From contig OW121846.1 of assembly GCA_933228895.1 (NCBI GenBank), positions 76,024,064 through 76,088,063 on the forward strand: 64,000 nucleotides of DNA, read 5' to 3'. Origin of the DNA: Platycnemis pennipes. Its lineage: Eukaryota > Arthropoda > Insecta > Odonata > Platycnemididae. The position numbers were made by a program, and so were the translations under genes. This document shows positions 12,196-24,160 of the stretch, one piece after another. Positions within the stretch are counted from its first letter, which is position 1. The number at the start of each line of letters is the position of its first letter. The notes under the pieces are model-generated. The model had not been told where the DNA came from. It saw nothing but the letters and a program-made list of their open reading frames with translations, and searched no databases.

Positions 12196-13804
12196 GTTAG
12201 CACATATAGAAAAGCAATGGTTGAAGATATAAATGCAATTTTACAATTTTAAAATAAACAGGGAACGAACTTGAATCACAGACATGAAAGAATAATGAAT
12301 AATTCAACTATTATGATCAAACATTAAGATGGATAAACGCATTGTAATCTTCCTTTTTTTATACATATGTATGCTGAGACAAGGAACAAACGAGAAGACA
12401 GGGAGACAAGAACTCGTAGAATGGTAGAAGGTCAACTTAAGCGCGTTCTCCGTCACTCCAAGACAACGTGCTTCTGGCTGAAAGGATTTACGGCAAGAGT
12501 CCCTGAGCGGATTAACACCTCTGTGAGTTGAGAAAGAGAATGGAAATGAAAGAAGAGCCGTTTAATACCGAAGGAACTGCAAATTGAAGAATGGAAAAAA
12601 ATGATTGCGCGATGACGATAGATGGCGAAATGACCGTGTCGTGGCGAATAAGGGGAATTAATACAGCTCGACTGTGGGACATAGAAGTGAGCTGAATCCT
12701 TGAGTGAAACTCGTCGGTATTATCTGGAGCGATTGGGAAAATGAATTAAAATGTAAAGGAGAAACAGGAGTGAAATTTAATACTCGTGAGCGAAACCTGG
12801 GAATGCCAAGGATTGCAAGAATGCCCTCCGATGAAGTGCGTTTGGAAAATTCATCAGGGAAAACAGAAGAGCCAGAAGGTATACCGGTAACGGAACTAAC
12901 AAAAGGAGTGAGCTTCCTAAGTAGAGAAAACGGAGAGAAATGAGATGAATCGAACCATAAAAATATTACAGTAAAGAAAATAGCGTAAGAGGATAACACA
13001 ATTAACATTTGGGACGTATTCGGTCGAGGTGACTTAGAATTTTTCAGACGAAGTCTGAGGAGAAAGTGATAATGATAATTTAATCATGTATGAGCGCGAT
13101 AAAAGCAAAATAAATGTGAAAAGCTGAGAAACACTGGAATACATCAATGAAAAGAAAGCCAGCTCCCAGGGCTTGCAACCAAATGGCCACGATTTTTATA
13201 GCACTTCACTCTAAGATACAGGAACGACTGATACGGTCTCATGCACGCATTTTTTGGCGCTGCATTTGAGGATGAAGAATACAGATGAGAAAGTCGACCT
13301 TTTCGAAAGGGGCCTCACCTATCAAACCACTGATATTCCCGGAATGAGAGGATGGTGGGCGAATGGGCCGGGAGACGTGGATGTAGAATGAGTTGAGCCC
13401 ATCTACTTGGGCCTCCGACTACCTGCCAACTGTCGAGAAGCGATGAACAGGGCTAGGAAATCGACAAGTTCAATTGGTCACCATCCACTGCACAATTTTA
13501 AGCCTCGTCGAAATTCAGTGCGTGTTAGGGATCAGACAGGATACGTTGCCCATCAGAGGCTAGTCCTCGACAAAGAAGAAACTCATCGGTAGTGGTAGTT
13601 ACTCGGAGAAGACGACCAACAGCTATGCGCCATTTACGGCAGGTGGGTAGTTTGATGAGGATACGAATTTTTCTCGCAACGGAGGAGGAGCGGTGAGAAA
13701 CCACACGTCGGCATCAGTCTACTCGTAATGAAAGGCGTCAAGGGGGCCACAGTTAAATAATGCACCAATTGACGAAAGAGGTGTTGCACTCCAAGTGACC
13801 TTCA
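12196..13804. other. Intronic stretch, purine-rich plus strand, origin unclear
   Basis: A long purine-rich plus strand (many GAAG and GGAA runs) with scattered short open frames. The texture is like decayed LINE sequence seen elsewhere in the window, but I find no motif that would support this. Nothing else is recognised. Confidence 0.35.
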
Positions 13805-13849
13805 CACGACACTTAAATTGGGGACTGGCATACAAGAAAAAAAATTTCT

Positions 13850-13925
13850 GACACACGCGGGATTCAAACCCATGCCCTCAGAATGCGTTACCGGTACTCT
13901 AGCTCCCACACCAACCCTGTCCCAA
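13850..13925 (-). repeat. tRNA-like SINE head
   Basis: On the minus strand it reads GGTTGGTGTGGGAGCTAGAG (A-box region), followed about 30 bp later by ATGGGTTTGAATCCCGC (B box), then a T-rich run. The A-box region resembles the heads of the intact SINEs at 49169 and 50863 (GGTTGGCGTGGTGGCTAGAG), so this is probably a diverged relative or a truncated copy of that family. Confidence 0.6.
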
Positions 13926-15119
13926 AACCCATCGTTGGCTGTGAAACTGGCGACAAGAGTTATGCCATTATAATGATGACATCCGTATTTCATTGTCCCG
14001 TATTTTTTTCGAATTAATGCTTCCTATTACAAACCTAATTAATGAACTCCCTTTCTTTGCTTCAAGGAATTTTTTTAAAAGAACTTTCACAGTAATTAAT
14101 ACGACTTTACGCTCAAGCGATGTGTCAAAGTGATTAACTAAATAAAATTTCAATACCACTTGGAACTTCATTTTTTTTGTGCATCAACCTACATATCAAT
14201 ATGGCATCTACATTAACAATCTCTATTTATCCTTTCTTTGGTGACCATGGCGTTAGATCAATACAAAACAATAGAAAAACAAAAGTAAATACACTAACTA
14301 AAAATGAACATCAAAAAGGAAATACATAAAAGAATGGAAATGTATAAAAGTGAAGCTGGTTATATATTGTACATACATGCAACAAGAATAAGAGGAGGAA
14401 TACGACTGGTAGTAATTTCTCCCGAGATGGCGTCGCAATAGGGCAGACACACTCGTGCCCTGCGCTGAACGCAACTACGTTTGGCAATAATTCGGATACA
14501 CTTCCTGATGGCCTCTTGCCTGGCAAAACAGCATCCGGGCAGCTGCTTGTGTGCACGGGTTTGGAGTTCTCAAGAAATTAATCTGGTGTCAACCGAAAGC
14601 GCCTACTCAAGAATTGAGCTAGAAAATTAATAAATGGGCGTTTAAAGGCGACCAGCGGAAAGTCAACAACTATTAACGAGAAAATTCCTACATGCCGTGG
14701 GGAAGCACCAATAAAGACAACAATTAATTTTTAAAAATATTTAAAATTTAGCGTTCGGTAAATCACTGAAACACGCTAGTATTATCGACACTGGATTGGA
14801 CGCCACGTCAATGACTTCTTGAAATATTCTTCCGCAAGATGCCTGGAAGCCAAGAGTATATGTTTTGGGGTCAACAAGGTGGGTCAATTGCAAAGGTAAT
14901 AACACACGTTCTAAACTTCGTTCTACGAAAATCCGACGTCTTTGCTCAAGAATTTGCTCAACGCTCAAGGAGGAAACAAATCTTATGGATCGGGAACCGA
15001 ACCGCGAGCCTTTGGCTTACCGGGTCACTTTGCAGTCCTCTACACTACATAGGTTTCCTTATCCTACAGGCGATTTTAAGGAGGGTCTACAGAAGATAGG
15101 CCTCATTCATCATTGCAAC
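13926..15119. other. Intronic stretch, nothing recognised
   Basis: Mixed-composition intron sequence. Short open frames on both strands (for example 14311-14556 and 14865-15164) overlap each other and carry no motifs. I see no terminal repeat or tRNA-like box before the relic at 15120. Confidence 0.45.
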
Positions 15120-15315
15120 CCATCAAGGATGGCATCTGCAAGGCGGATAGGGATGGAAAGATGAGAGTCTGGGGTTCGATTCCCGGTCTAAAAAATCATA
15201 TTCATCAGAAATATTCGTTTGGCTGCTCACAGCGACAGAAATAACTTCTTGCCCGTATTGGTTTTTGAACCTGTGACCACTGGGTTGCCAAGTCAGTGTT
15301 ATACCAACAAGTCAA
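15120..15315 (+). repeat. Two adjoining tRNA-like relics in opposite orientation
   Basis: The plus strand has a B box in GGGGTTCGATTCCCGG at about 15172-15187, followed by a TCTAAAAAATCAT tail. About 70 bp further on, the minus strand carries ACAGGTTCAAAAACC with a possible A-box TTGGTATAACACTG upstream. They look like two decayed tRNA-derived SINE heads lying tail to tail. The minus-strand one is the weaker. Confidence 0.45.
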
Positions 15316-15339
15316 CCACTATGCGTAACGACAATGCTG

Positions 15340-15800
15340 ACATTTCCGGGCTTCAGGAGTTGCGCAACGCAAAAGGCCTTGCCCTCTGACTGAAGGCGCG
15401 GCAAACGAGGAGGGCCCGGGGCCGCCACACCCGAAGGCGTGGGCCGCCCACCAACCCTCCGTGCTCTTCGACAGCGCCCATCTATCCCGGCGAGGGGCCG
15501 ACTCCCGCGGAGTGGCCCACGGCCACCGGATAAAACACCGCAGATCACGTCTCCCCACTCCCGACGACGAGGTCTGGCGCTCGGCACGAAATGACACACG
15601 GCACATGTAAGTACACATCGCAGCACCGCCTCCCTCCACGGATCTGCTGAGCGATGCGATTCCTGAACCCCACAACACGCCGCCATATCACACAGAGCAA
15701 GACCTCGACACCTGCGGATGGCAAGCCCCCGGGGGTGAGGGCGTCGCTTTAGCAGAACGACGGGATGCGATTGAAGAGCTTCCAACGGCACACAGAAAGG
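15340..15800. other. G+C-rich island, no gene assigned
   Basis: This block is markedly richer in G+C and CpG than its surroundings (runs such as GAGGGCCCGGGGCCGCC). A 194-codon minus-strand frame (15312-15896) and overlapping frames are open mainly because G+C-rich DNA has few stops; their translations are rich in Arg, Pro and Ala with no motif. It could be the 5' region of an unseen retroelement, or a CpG-rich element or promoter. Confidence 0.4.
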
Positions 15801-15900
15801 CTTGTTGGGTGGGGATAGCAACTCTGACAGCACAGTGGCTAGGTTGCACACGCCAGCGATGAACGGTGATGATGCTGAAGATTGTGGTTGCGTCAAGGTT

Positions 15901-16809
15901 CGAGTAACTCAAGGTTTGAAGGAAGTTGAAGCGAAACTATTCTGAAGAAGTGGAATCAAGGCCGAAGAAGAGCAAGAGAGTTTTGAAATCGAACACTTAA
16001 GTACATTTATAGTAGGGAAACATTATCATACAAGCACCTAAAATGAACAGATATCATCCGAAGACTACCTCAAAGGAGTGTTTAACAGTAGTATATTAGA
16101 TGCGAAAGGGATGAGAAAATGATCCGAAACCTGCGAAACCAACTCGTCTGTTGAGAGAACAGTCTAATCCAGGGGTCCTGGTGAATGGGAATGTCTGATT
16201 TCCCGTCTGAAAATCATGAAGTTCAATTTATGTGTTTTCAAACAAACAATCACCTCTCATAGAGCTACGACCGTAAGAGTGTAGCAAGAACTAAAAGTTA
16301 GGGTGAAAGGGCGTATTGGAAGAAAATTCGAAAAAAATGTTGCCAAGATTAAGCCTCATTTATCGAGAAACCGATTGAATTGGCCCCAAAGATATATGCT
16401 TACTTCAGTTAAGAACACAAGTTCAGAAACGCGAAAATATGCCCCAAAATCAGCTCAGATAATCTTCAGCGTAATAGAAATAAAATAATGTAACAGCAGT
16501 AAGATATCAGCATATCATCCGGCGACACGGTTAACGATTTCGCCGCTTGTTTCCGATCCTTGAATAATGAATCAATTCAACGCATGAAGGTAGGTATGAA
16601 TTAATCAATTTAAGGCTCTTTTACCAGCAAAAAAACTAAATCAGAAATCACACATCATCGTATTACAGATCACTAAATATTAATAATAATCCAATTTTGG
16701 AAAACAAAAAAGAATACCCACAGTGATTCCTTTCAAAACAACGTATTTCTCAAGTAACTTACATGGAGATTTCAATGCCCACTCAACTGATTCGGCCACT
16801 TACATGCCT
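15901..16809. other. Intronic stretch, nothing firm
   Basis: Ordinary intron sequence. At about 16,170-16,215 a GGGGTCCTGGTGAATGGGAATGTC..CCCGTCTGAAAATCAT string echoes the tail of the SINE relic at 15,180, too weakly for a separate call. Confidence 0.4.
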
Positions 16810-17045
16810 AAAGGCCGCTTTACACGTTACAATTTTTGTACAATTTCTTGTACAAACTCTTGCATGAGGAAATTGTACCGTGTAAAGCGGCAAATTGTAC
16901 GAAAACTTATGCGATTGTCTGAATGACTGAACGGGAAATAGAACGTGTTCTAATTCCATTCAGACAAACATACAATTTCGTCCAGTCTATACAAGAGTTT
17001 GTGCAAGAAATTGTGCAAAAAATTGTATCGTGTAAAGCGGCCTTA
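16810..17045. mobile_element. MITE family 2, copy 1 (GGCCGCTTTACACG ends)
   Basis: About 235 bp bounded by AAGGCCGCTTTACACG on the left and its complement CGTGTAAAGCGGCCTT on the right. Inside each end, TACAATTTTTTGTACAAT-like palindromic motifs recur, and an extra inner copy of the end (CCGTGTAAAGCGGCAAATTG) sits at about 16,879-16,898. There is no coding capacity. A related copy with the same ends lies at 37287-37519. The multi-palindromic design is typical of small non-autonomous DNA transposons (MITEs); the superfamily is not clear. Confidence 0.82.
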
Positions 17046-18297
17046 AGGGTGGAGACAGAAAAAGGCCAGTTTCTTCTAAATATGTTTACACGTAACTCCC
17101 ATCATCAGAGAAAGGAATCGCCTGTAATACGGAACAATATTCCATGCCCACTGACAGTAAATGGAACAGAACAAGGAGGAAATATACCACGGAAGCACCT
17201 CAGACACTCTTTGGCGTACTATTACTAAAATAATGAAACAATAGCATGCTATCAGCATTTTCGTGACTCATGATGGGAAAGGTAATCAGAGCAATTAAAG
17301 CTAACTTTTATTAGGAATAGAAAAGCCATTAAAACACTCACATTTGAATACTTAAAAGGCCAGGACGACTTCAACCACGAATGACAGAATTGCCTGAACA
17401 ATTTCGGCCGAAGCTTGCGAAAATCTTTCCTTCGTATTGAGATAAAATTAGTTAATATCCAGCCATTTTTAAAACAAGAGCATAGAATGTAGATGATACT
17501 ATGCGAAGGGACGAGCTTCATGATGAAAAATAGCTTCCGATGGTAGTATGAAAATATTTATCTGTTACCATCAGTAGAAAGTAAAAAAAAAAAACGATAC
17601 AAGTCTGGCAGCCTCTTCGAAGGGCGTTAATCGCTTTCAAAAGAAAAACAATTAGCGGCCAGTTGGGCAAAAATTGCTCTTGGAGGTTCAAGGCGATAAA
17701 TCAACAGTAAACTTGCTGGAAACGAAACGAGGAAAAGCAACCGGCAGTTAGGAAAAATTATCACCCATCTTCGTTCTTTATGTCTACACAGAGCGTTCGC
17801 AGAATGTATTCCAAATACTGACGAGCCCTTTCCAATGAACGGTGACGCCATTATATACGTATTTTGAAAAATAAGGTATGAGGTAGCGGGATAGGAAAAC
17901 TACTGAAACGCATTGCTCCAAAAAGAAATTGGACCTAGAAATGATTTATTCGAAAGTATAATGAGTTTTCATCATAAATATCTCTCTACCTAGAACAAAT
18001 TGCAAAACACCAGACTGAACATTCACCATAAGAATGCGGAGGACGAAGGATTTGTATGGCTATCGTAGCAGCTTGCAGGGTGCATTGAATAAGTATAAAG
18101 CATTTGGGACAAATAGGCATAACTCTTCCACGACCAAAAGTACACAAAGATACGAAGAGGAAATCTATGTTCATGAGGAAAACAAAGGAGCCATCAACAG
18201 GAAAATATTGCCATGCCGTACCTCATGACTTGCACATACTCTCTCTTTCTTTCAGTCACGGAATCTTCTACAGTTTTTATTAGTGACGGAGAGGAAT
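17046..18297. other. Intronic stretch, nothing recognised
   Basis: No repeats shared with the rest of the window and no coding motif. An A run lies near 17,585. Confidence 0.45.
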
Positions 18298-18634
18298 AGT
18301 GTTGCCACCTCGCCAGCGGCAGATTTCTCTTTTAGCTGGTGAAAATGAGATTTGAGATCAATCGGTGATGTGGCTATCAACTCAAGAAACTAATTAAATG
18401 CAGTAATATTCGCCTGAAAACACTTTATTCTGGAACATTCAACGCACGTTCAACAAATGAAACAAGACTAATGAACCTCTTTTGACTACCATTTAAGGTA
18501 AAGGAAATACGTAAATAAAATTTGACGGATCAGCAGTTCCCTAAATTCCGGAAGATGTCCACCTCCAGTCGGAAGAGAAGTGTCAAAATGTCCGGAGGAA
18601 GACTCCCGGAAATCCGGGAACGGCAACCCTAGAA
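18298..18634. mobile_element. Possible small hAT-like MITE
   Basis: The left edge TAGTGTTGCCACC and right edge CGGCAACCCTA form an imperfect terminal inverted repeat of about 10 bp around roughly 337 bp of non-coding DNA. GTTGCC ends occur in some hAT-type elements. I cannot see a clear target duplication, so this is tentative. An inner segment (GGAACATTCAACGCACG...) recurs in diverged form at about 18,728-18,766, outside the supposed right end, which argues for a more complex history. Confidence 0.35.
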
Positions 18635-18981
18635 ATGGAAGTTAACATTAGGAGTGTCAAGCGCTTTTATCTGTTTCCGATTTTCACAGAGAAGTATCTA
18701 AGCTATGATCTAAGCAAGCTATGACCTGAAACATTTTACGCACGCTGAACATATGAAACAAGACCTTCGGTTCAATCAAAATCAATATTATATCACGTTG
18801 AATGGCAATGTAATTAATTTCAACGAGAAAAAAGTACTAGCAATGTCAAAGACTTATACGGTATAATACGCTAAACCATGTACTATGCAATGTAAATGAT
18901 GCAACATTTCAATTAAAAAAATTAATTCGAATCAAGTAATACGACACCGTCTCAGGCATAACTTTGTGGAAGTTATTCACA

Positions 18982-19068
18982 GTAAGAGAAAAGGTATCAA
19001 CACTGCTGTTTACATACACGTAGAACATGTATGTGGAAACAGCAGTGTTGATTCCTTTTCTCCTACGA
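18982..19068. repeat. Near-perfect hairpin with about 35-bp stem
   Basis: GAGAAAAGGTATCAACACTG at 18,986-19,005 pairs with CAGTGTTGATTCCTTTTCTC at 19,041-19,060, and the arms continue inwards through CTGTTTACATAC and GTATGTGGAAACAG to a small loop around ACGTAGAACAT. Only a few mismatches or bulges break the stem. The size resembles a pre-miRNA hairpin or a short palindromic MITE. No pol III box or seed identity can be claimed. Confidence 0.85.
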
Positions 19069-20784
19069 CTTAGGTAACGCTGCTAAATAACCCTCCCTCT
19101 CTTATTAAGCATAAAACAAGAAATCTTCATCAGTACTTCATTTACCTCGTAACAATATTATTTATTTACTAATTATAATGCGTATCGAATGCAACTTTCT
19201 CCAAACGTAACAATTGGCTGGACCTTCCTCACTGTCGATAGTGGATCGTTACAGTTCACCCCCATCTCACCTATACGTTGTAATTAAAATGCTTTTACCT
19301 GTGGATCGCTTAAGTTATTTCTATTCGTTTTTCCACTCAACTGTACTGTAGAAGCTCCAGATACAAGTATTTGTGCTTGAAGTGAAGTGATACAGCGTAG
19401 GGAAACATGTTGTAATGTAATATTTTATAAGTCGAATGCTCAAGTTTTTTTCTGATCATTTTTTTCATTCAACATGGAATTCCATAAAGTCTTGGCCTCA
19501 CAAATCCACTGAGAAACGAAGTTTCGCGTCTGTAAATGGACTATCAGAACACGTATGAAAATCGTGGAAGTGTAGACGCGTATTTGCAAACCCTATGCAT
19601 AGTACATTTACGGAAAATATGTACTCGGTTTCCGTCGTGGTTTCGTTCAACCTATACCACGAAAACAGAGGAAATCCCTGTACCCACTTATATTAAAAAA
19701 AACGAGAAATTGAATTTTATTCGGTGAAATCAATATTTCATTCCTTGAACATTCTACACACAGGATACCTGTATGTCTTAGCGCGTGTAAGTGATGCATG
19801 CGCTATGCATCTTAATTTGCTAATGAATTTGAAACTCGCATGATTAGATAATAAAAAAGGAAGGATTTACATAGTTGGACAATATACAATAAAAAAAGAA
19901 TCATACTACAAAAAGCAAGCACCAACACGAGTAAATATTTTGCTTCAAAATTGAAACAAATGCGTATTTAGATGCTACAAAATTAATCGATACCTCATTA
20001 CTGACGTAAGCAGAAGAAGGGGTAATTTATATGGTCCCAATTTAACTTTAATGGCACTGATAGCGAGGAAAATTAATTTATTCTTCCATGAATATTACTT
20101 TTCTCATGAATATTCTCTTGCCGATTCATCGATTATACCGAGGAAATGGGAATAAAACTAGATCGAACTAAGAGACATTAAAATATTTTGGCAGAAATCA
20201 AACACTGTTACCTAAAATATGAGATGCCCTCACCCATCAATGGACCACACCCCGAACTACCAGGTGGGCAGCGGGAATTGGAAATTCTTTACTTAAATCA
20301 TGATACATAAACCAATAAATTTACGCAAATGGGATAACGTCGCTGAGTATCCCGCCGCACATTTTCTTCGCCCACAAAAGGTGGATGTGAGGGGACATAA
20401 ATTTTAGAACATAAGGACAGAAATCCAAACGGGTCTTGCGCCAAAGGCGTAGAGGAACGATACACCGCCTTCGGTCACCGCAGACCACGATATTCTCTCA
20501 AAACGGAGGCAGACCATTCGCACACATGGAGATGGCAGAGGAGTATTTTCTGTGGTTTAAAAAAAACTGAATAACTAAATCAATTTTAATGGCCTGTAAT
20601 TGCATTGTGCGATGATGATATGCACAAAGTGGCGAAAGATTACAAGGAAAAGGATCACTACCCCGGAAAACTTTTAATCTGCTGAAATATATTTTTATAT
20701 CTACGCTACGCTAGGGAGAAATAAAGGTGCCACAAGGGTGAGAAAGCCTTTATATTCAGCAGAAAATTCAACAGAGGGTATTCC
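19069..20784. other. Intronic stretch, nothing recognised
   Basis: A+T-rich intron with no coding motif, inverted repeat or copy of the families named elsewhere. Short open frames are chance. Confidence 0.45.
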
Positions 20785-20787
20785 ATA

Positions 20788-21160
20788 CGCCTAGACTGGG
20801 ACTCATACCGAATCTCGACTACTTTAGCCGGTTACTTTAACTCCCAGTCCCCTGGGATTTCCAAGAGCTTTTAGGGACATTTTTAGAAAAAAAAACTGGC
20901 GAGTATAGGATGCAACCAAGCTGTCGTGAATATGTTCACAGTACGTATCATCGTTTGCGAGATCAAAGCCAGAACTGGTCAAACAGATCATTAAGGTGCT
21001 TGCTTACTTTCTACAAACTTGGCACTACGTCAAAATGTTGTTCCCTTAATGTAGACATCTAAATAGGAAGGGGACGCCACGGTAGGCGGCCTATTGTATT
21101 CGAAGTGATATCGAGGGATTCCAGTTCAAGTCCCATTCTTGGTGTATGATTTTTTTCTAG
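20788..21160. repeat. Two weak tRNA-like relics
   Basis: At 20,788-20,870 the minus strand has GGGGACTGGGAGTTAAAG and, downstream, ATTCGGTATGAGTCCCAG, vaguely like A and B boxes. At 21,065-21,160 the plus strand has GATTCCAGTTCAAGTCCC followed by a T run, a better B box. Both are probably old tRNA-derived SINE pieces. The sequence between them shows nothing. Confidence 0.35.
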
Positions 21161-22480
21161 CAAAATTTTCGCCCAGTTGCGTGCTTACATGCGGGTGACA
21201 CTGCTGAGGTTCATCGCGGCCCTCAAGTCACGTCCGAAACGGAATCTATGCGCCCTTTAAGGATACTTTGTCGGCGGCGGCCATCTTGAGAAGTGTGTCC
21301 GAAATGGTAGGGGGTTGGTGAAGGGCCTGGTTGATTTCGTGCATACCTTTAATAGTGATAGGAGTGATGAGTAACGTCACTCCTATACATTATTGACGGG
21401 ACTGGCACGAATACATCTAATAGTTCGTTCCATACAGTACTTCCTTCTCTTACTTCAAATAGCTGAGAAATACTATCATCCAGGGAAGGGAAGTCCCTTA
21501 ATGTACTTAAATCATGGATGCTATGATCAGTGATCAATAATATTTATTAGACGTTGGTGTGCGTCTCTCTAAGAGTTAAAAGTCAGAGCAAATGTCTCGA
21601 ATGCACCGAAAAACTTAGTAAAGTAGAAACTAAAAATTCAATATGATATGAAACGAAATTTAAATTACTGATGAATAAAACGAACTTTATTCCCATTGAT
21701 AAAATCTTTTCTTCTGCCTCTCCACCCTAATAAATTTCCTCCCTACTGACATTGCCCCCTTTTCTCTATCCCCCAAAACTTTCATTGACCAGGCCTCAGC
21801 TCATTTTGTCGGAAGCAAATTTTAAAAACATAGTCAATAATAAGCATATTGCCATCATCTTGGTTTTTTATTTTATCACTGTTTGGTTTTTCTTTGTTGT
21901 TTAATTTTGTCTCATTTGTGATTGCTAATAGTGCACTATAAATTGGCAACATTGCTGTATTTGTACCATTTCATTCTTCATCAAAAGAATCATAGCTATG
22001 GAATCTAGTTCTCAGAATATACTATTTATGCAAATGAATAGTCAACATCCCAATTACATATACGAAAGGCAAATTGAAAGTAAAGACAACAACCAAGTAC
22101 AAATAAAGAATACATATTTCACACAAAATGAAATTTTTGTACACCCATAAAACTTGTAAATTAAAAAAGTTAATTAGAATCAAAAAAATCTCATACGAAA
22201 ATGTAGATATAAGAGCAAACTAACTTAAATATGTAATAAAAACGATAAATGAAGCTTATTCAAGTGACATTAGAACTATTAACTGAAAAAATATCACGTA
22301 CCGTATGCTAAAATTGAATAAATATTCTAATCAGTGTTGAAAAGTAGAAAAAATCGACTATTAGAGAGGAACACGAACTTCCTTCCTTCGACATCCAAAC
22401 AAACACCACTGCCTATTGATAATCATGACTAGTTTGTTCACGGGACTCATTTTCGCTGCAGGTGTCTCTGGGAATCCCCC
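21161..22480. other. Intronic stretch with one small hairpin
   Basis: The only structure is ATAGGAGTGATGAGTAACGTCACTCCTAT-like at about 21,358-21,386, whose arms ATAGGAGTGA and TCACTCCTAT pair over about 10 bp. The rest is plain intron. Confidence 0.5.
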
Positions 22481-22489
22481 CCTGAAGGG

Positions 22490-23105
22490 CGTAGTAGGGT
22501 TTGTACCCCTACGCCCCAGGCCCTTCTGTTTTGGACACGACTTTAAATTTTATTCGTGCATTTGTAAGTAAAATGCTGCGTTCAAGGTGAATGCAATTAT
22601 GTCCCATTATGAATATCTCGGCCACGTGCGCGATTAAGGGGCGGCGGCCCCCTCAGGGCCCGACATGGACCATTGGCCGCGGCCCACGAGGCTCTCCCGC
22701 CCGACGAAAACGCCCACGACCGCCATAGATGGCTCTGGGAACCTCCCCCAGCCGCCCAAACCTCCACCCCCACGCCCCCCCTAGCCTCCCACTGCAGGCA
22801 GACTTTCCCGAATACGGAAGGGGGCCGGCCCTCCTTCCGCCGCCGCCCACACCCTCGATTCCATTATCACGGGACCCTGATGCTCGCTCGCGTAGGACGG
22901 TGCGTGGTGTCGCTCATGGAGGACACCGCCAAACAGGAAAAGCCCGCCAAGCCACAACGTGCGGACGCCGAGGGGGAGGGGCTGGCGACCGATGCTTCCT
23001 GCGGACCGACTGAACGTCCCGAAGTGACGAAACGACAGCGGCAGTGACGTAGCTTCGGGCTTCGACCAGACACCCAGACGGCTGCGGCCATATCGGCATC
23101 AGGAC
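22490..23105. other. G+C-rich island, no gene assigned
   Basis: Two parts: a C-rich stretch near 22,480-22,530, and a strongly G+C/CpG-rich block at about 22,630-23,090. Overlapping frames are open on both strands, with low-complexity Pro/Arg/Gly translations and no domain. It directly precedes the LINE-3'-end-like sequence at 23,110, so it may belong to the same inserted unit. Confidence 0.4.
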
Positions 23106-23109
23106 ACGA

Positions 23110-23690
23110 AATGTTTTTGCATGTTTGCTTTGCAATTTCTATCTTTTTTAAATAGTGAAGTTCTGACTAGTATATCCTATATATAATTACAGAAAGGTCT
23201 TTTTCTGTCATTTCGTATATGCTCCGTTAATACTGCACCTACAGTGATAAATGAGGAATCATTTTAAACGTTGAATCACCGGCTTCTGACGAAATATACA
23301 ATCTCAATCTCAAATTTCACTATTTACCCATTAATTTGACCTAAAAGTTTCAATTTTTCCATGTCAATTACTTGCTCGAGGTATATCGACTCCACAATTT
23401 TGTTATTCTAAACTTCAAAAAAAAGGTTTAAAATGAAAATAGTACGAAATGCACATAGTGATTGTACATGGGTGAATGGTCATCTGGTAAGTTAATGCAC
23501 AATTACACCATTTCCTTAACATACTTATTCCCTGATAGCTTGAAAGTGCGAAACTTTCGCACGGGTAACCTAGTTAATACTATTCCTTTTTTATGCATGA
23601 TATGTGGTGCGTGTTTGGTGAGAAATCACCCCCTGCCACACACCTTCGTGTTGGCTTGCAGGGTATTATGTAGATGTAGATGAAATATAG
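23110..23690 (+). repeat. CR1/Jockey-like LINE 3' terminus, interrupted copy
   Basis: The segment 23,110-23,150 (CATGTTTGCTTTGCAATTTC, then TTTTTTAAATAGTGAAGTT) matches 36,098-36,145, and 23,582-23,685 (GGTGAGAAATCACCCCCTGC through GCAGGGTATTATGTAGATG) matches 36,180-36,270. The second sits just after LINE coding sequence at 35,671-36,000, so both are LINE 3' UTR. Here about 430 bp lie between the two blocks, against about 35 bp in the other copy, so one copy has an insertion or the other a deletion. Confidence 0.7.
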
Positions 23691-24160
23691 GAGCCGCCCC
23701 AGGCAACCAACCGTGCCAGCGTGGTCGCCCCGACCGTTTGTGCCACGAGGGAGGAGATGCGGTGAACGTCACCGGGAGGAAAATGCGCCTGTGGGCGTAG
23801 ATGTGGTGTCACACGCGACTGGTGACATCCACACGATATGTTCCGCCGTTTGAAGGTGCGTGGCGTATTTCCGGTGTCTACTGCCGCACCCTATCGCGAG
23901 CCTAGCGGAGAATAGCGAAATCCACGGTGCGTGACGGAGAGAGGTGGCGACCACAACACAGCTAAAGTAGTTTTAGATTTTAGGTTCACTAATGCCTATA
24001 TCGTACCGTCTGACCTAAGATATTTAATCACAGGCAAACAACATCTATGCCTTTGGCGGACGGCTCTCGGATCACTCGCAAACCTTTCGGCTCGCAACGA
24101 AGCACGAGGCTGTCAGTCGGGCGCTGCCGCTGTTCCCACTCCCACCCACCAGTGATCTCC
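23691..24160. other. Third G+C-rich patch
   Basis: CpG-rich sequence (for example GAGGGAGGAGATGCGGTGAA) directly downstream of the LINE 3' end. Short open frames on both strands lack motifs. No known element is recognised. Confidence 0.35.

Noticed and set aside
12658..13008. 116-codon minus frame with an overlapping plus frame
   Set aside because: The two strands are open over the same stretch, there is no motif, and the purine bias explains it.
15312..15896. 194-codon minus-strand open frame
   Set aside because: It lies in a G+C-rich block where several overlapping frames are open on the same strand. The translation is Arg/Pro/Ala-rich with no domain, and no splice or promoter context supports it.
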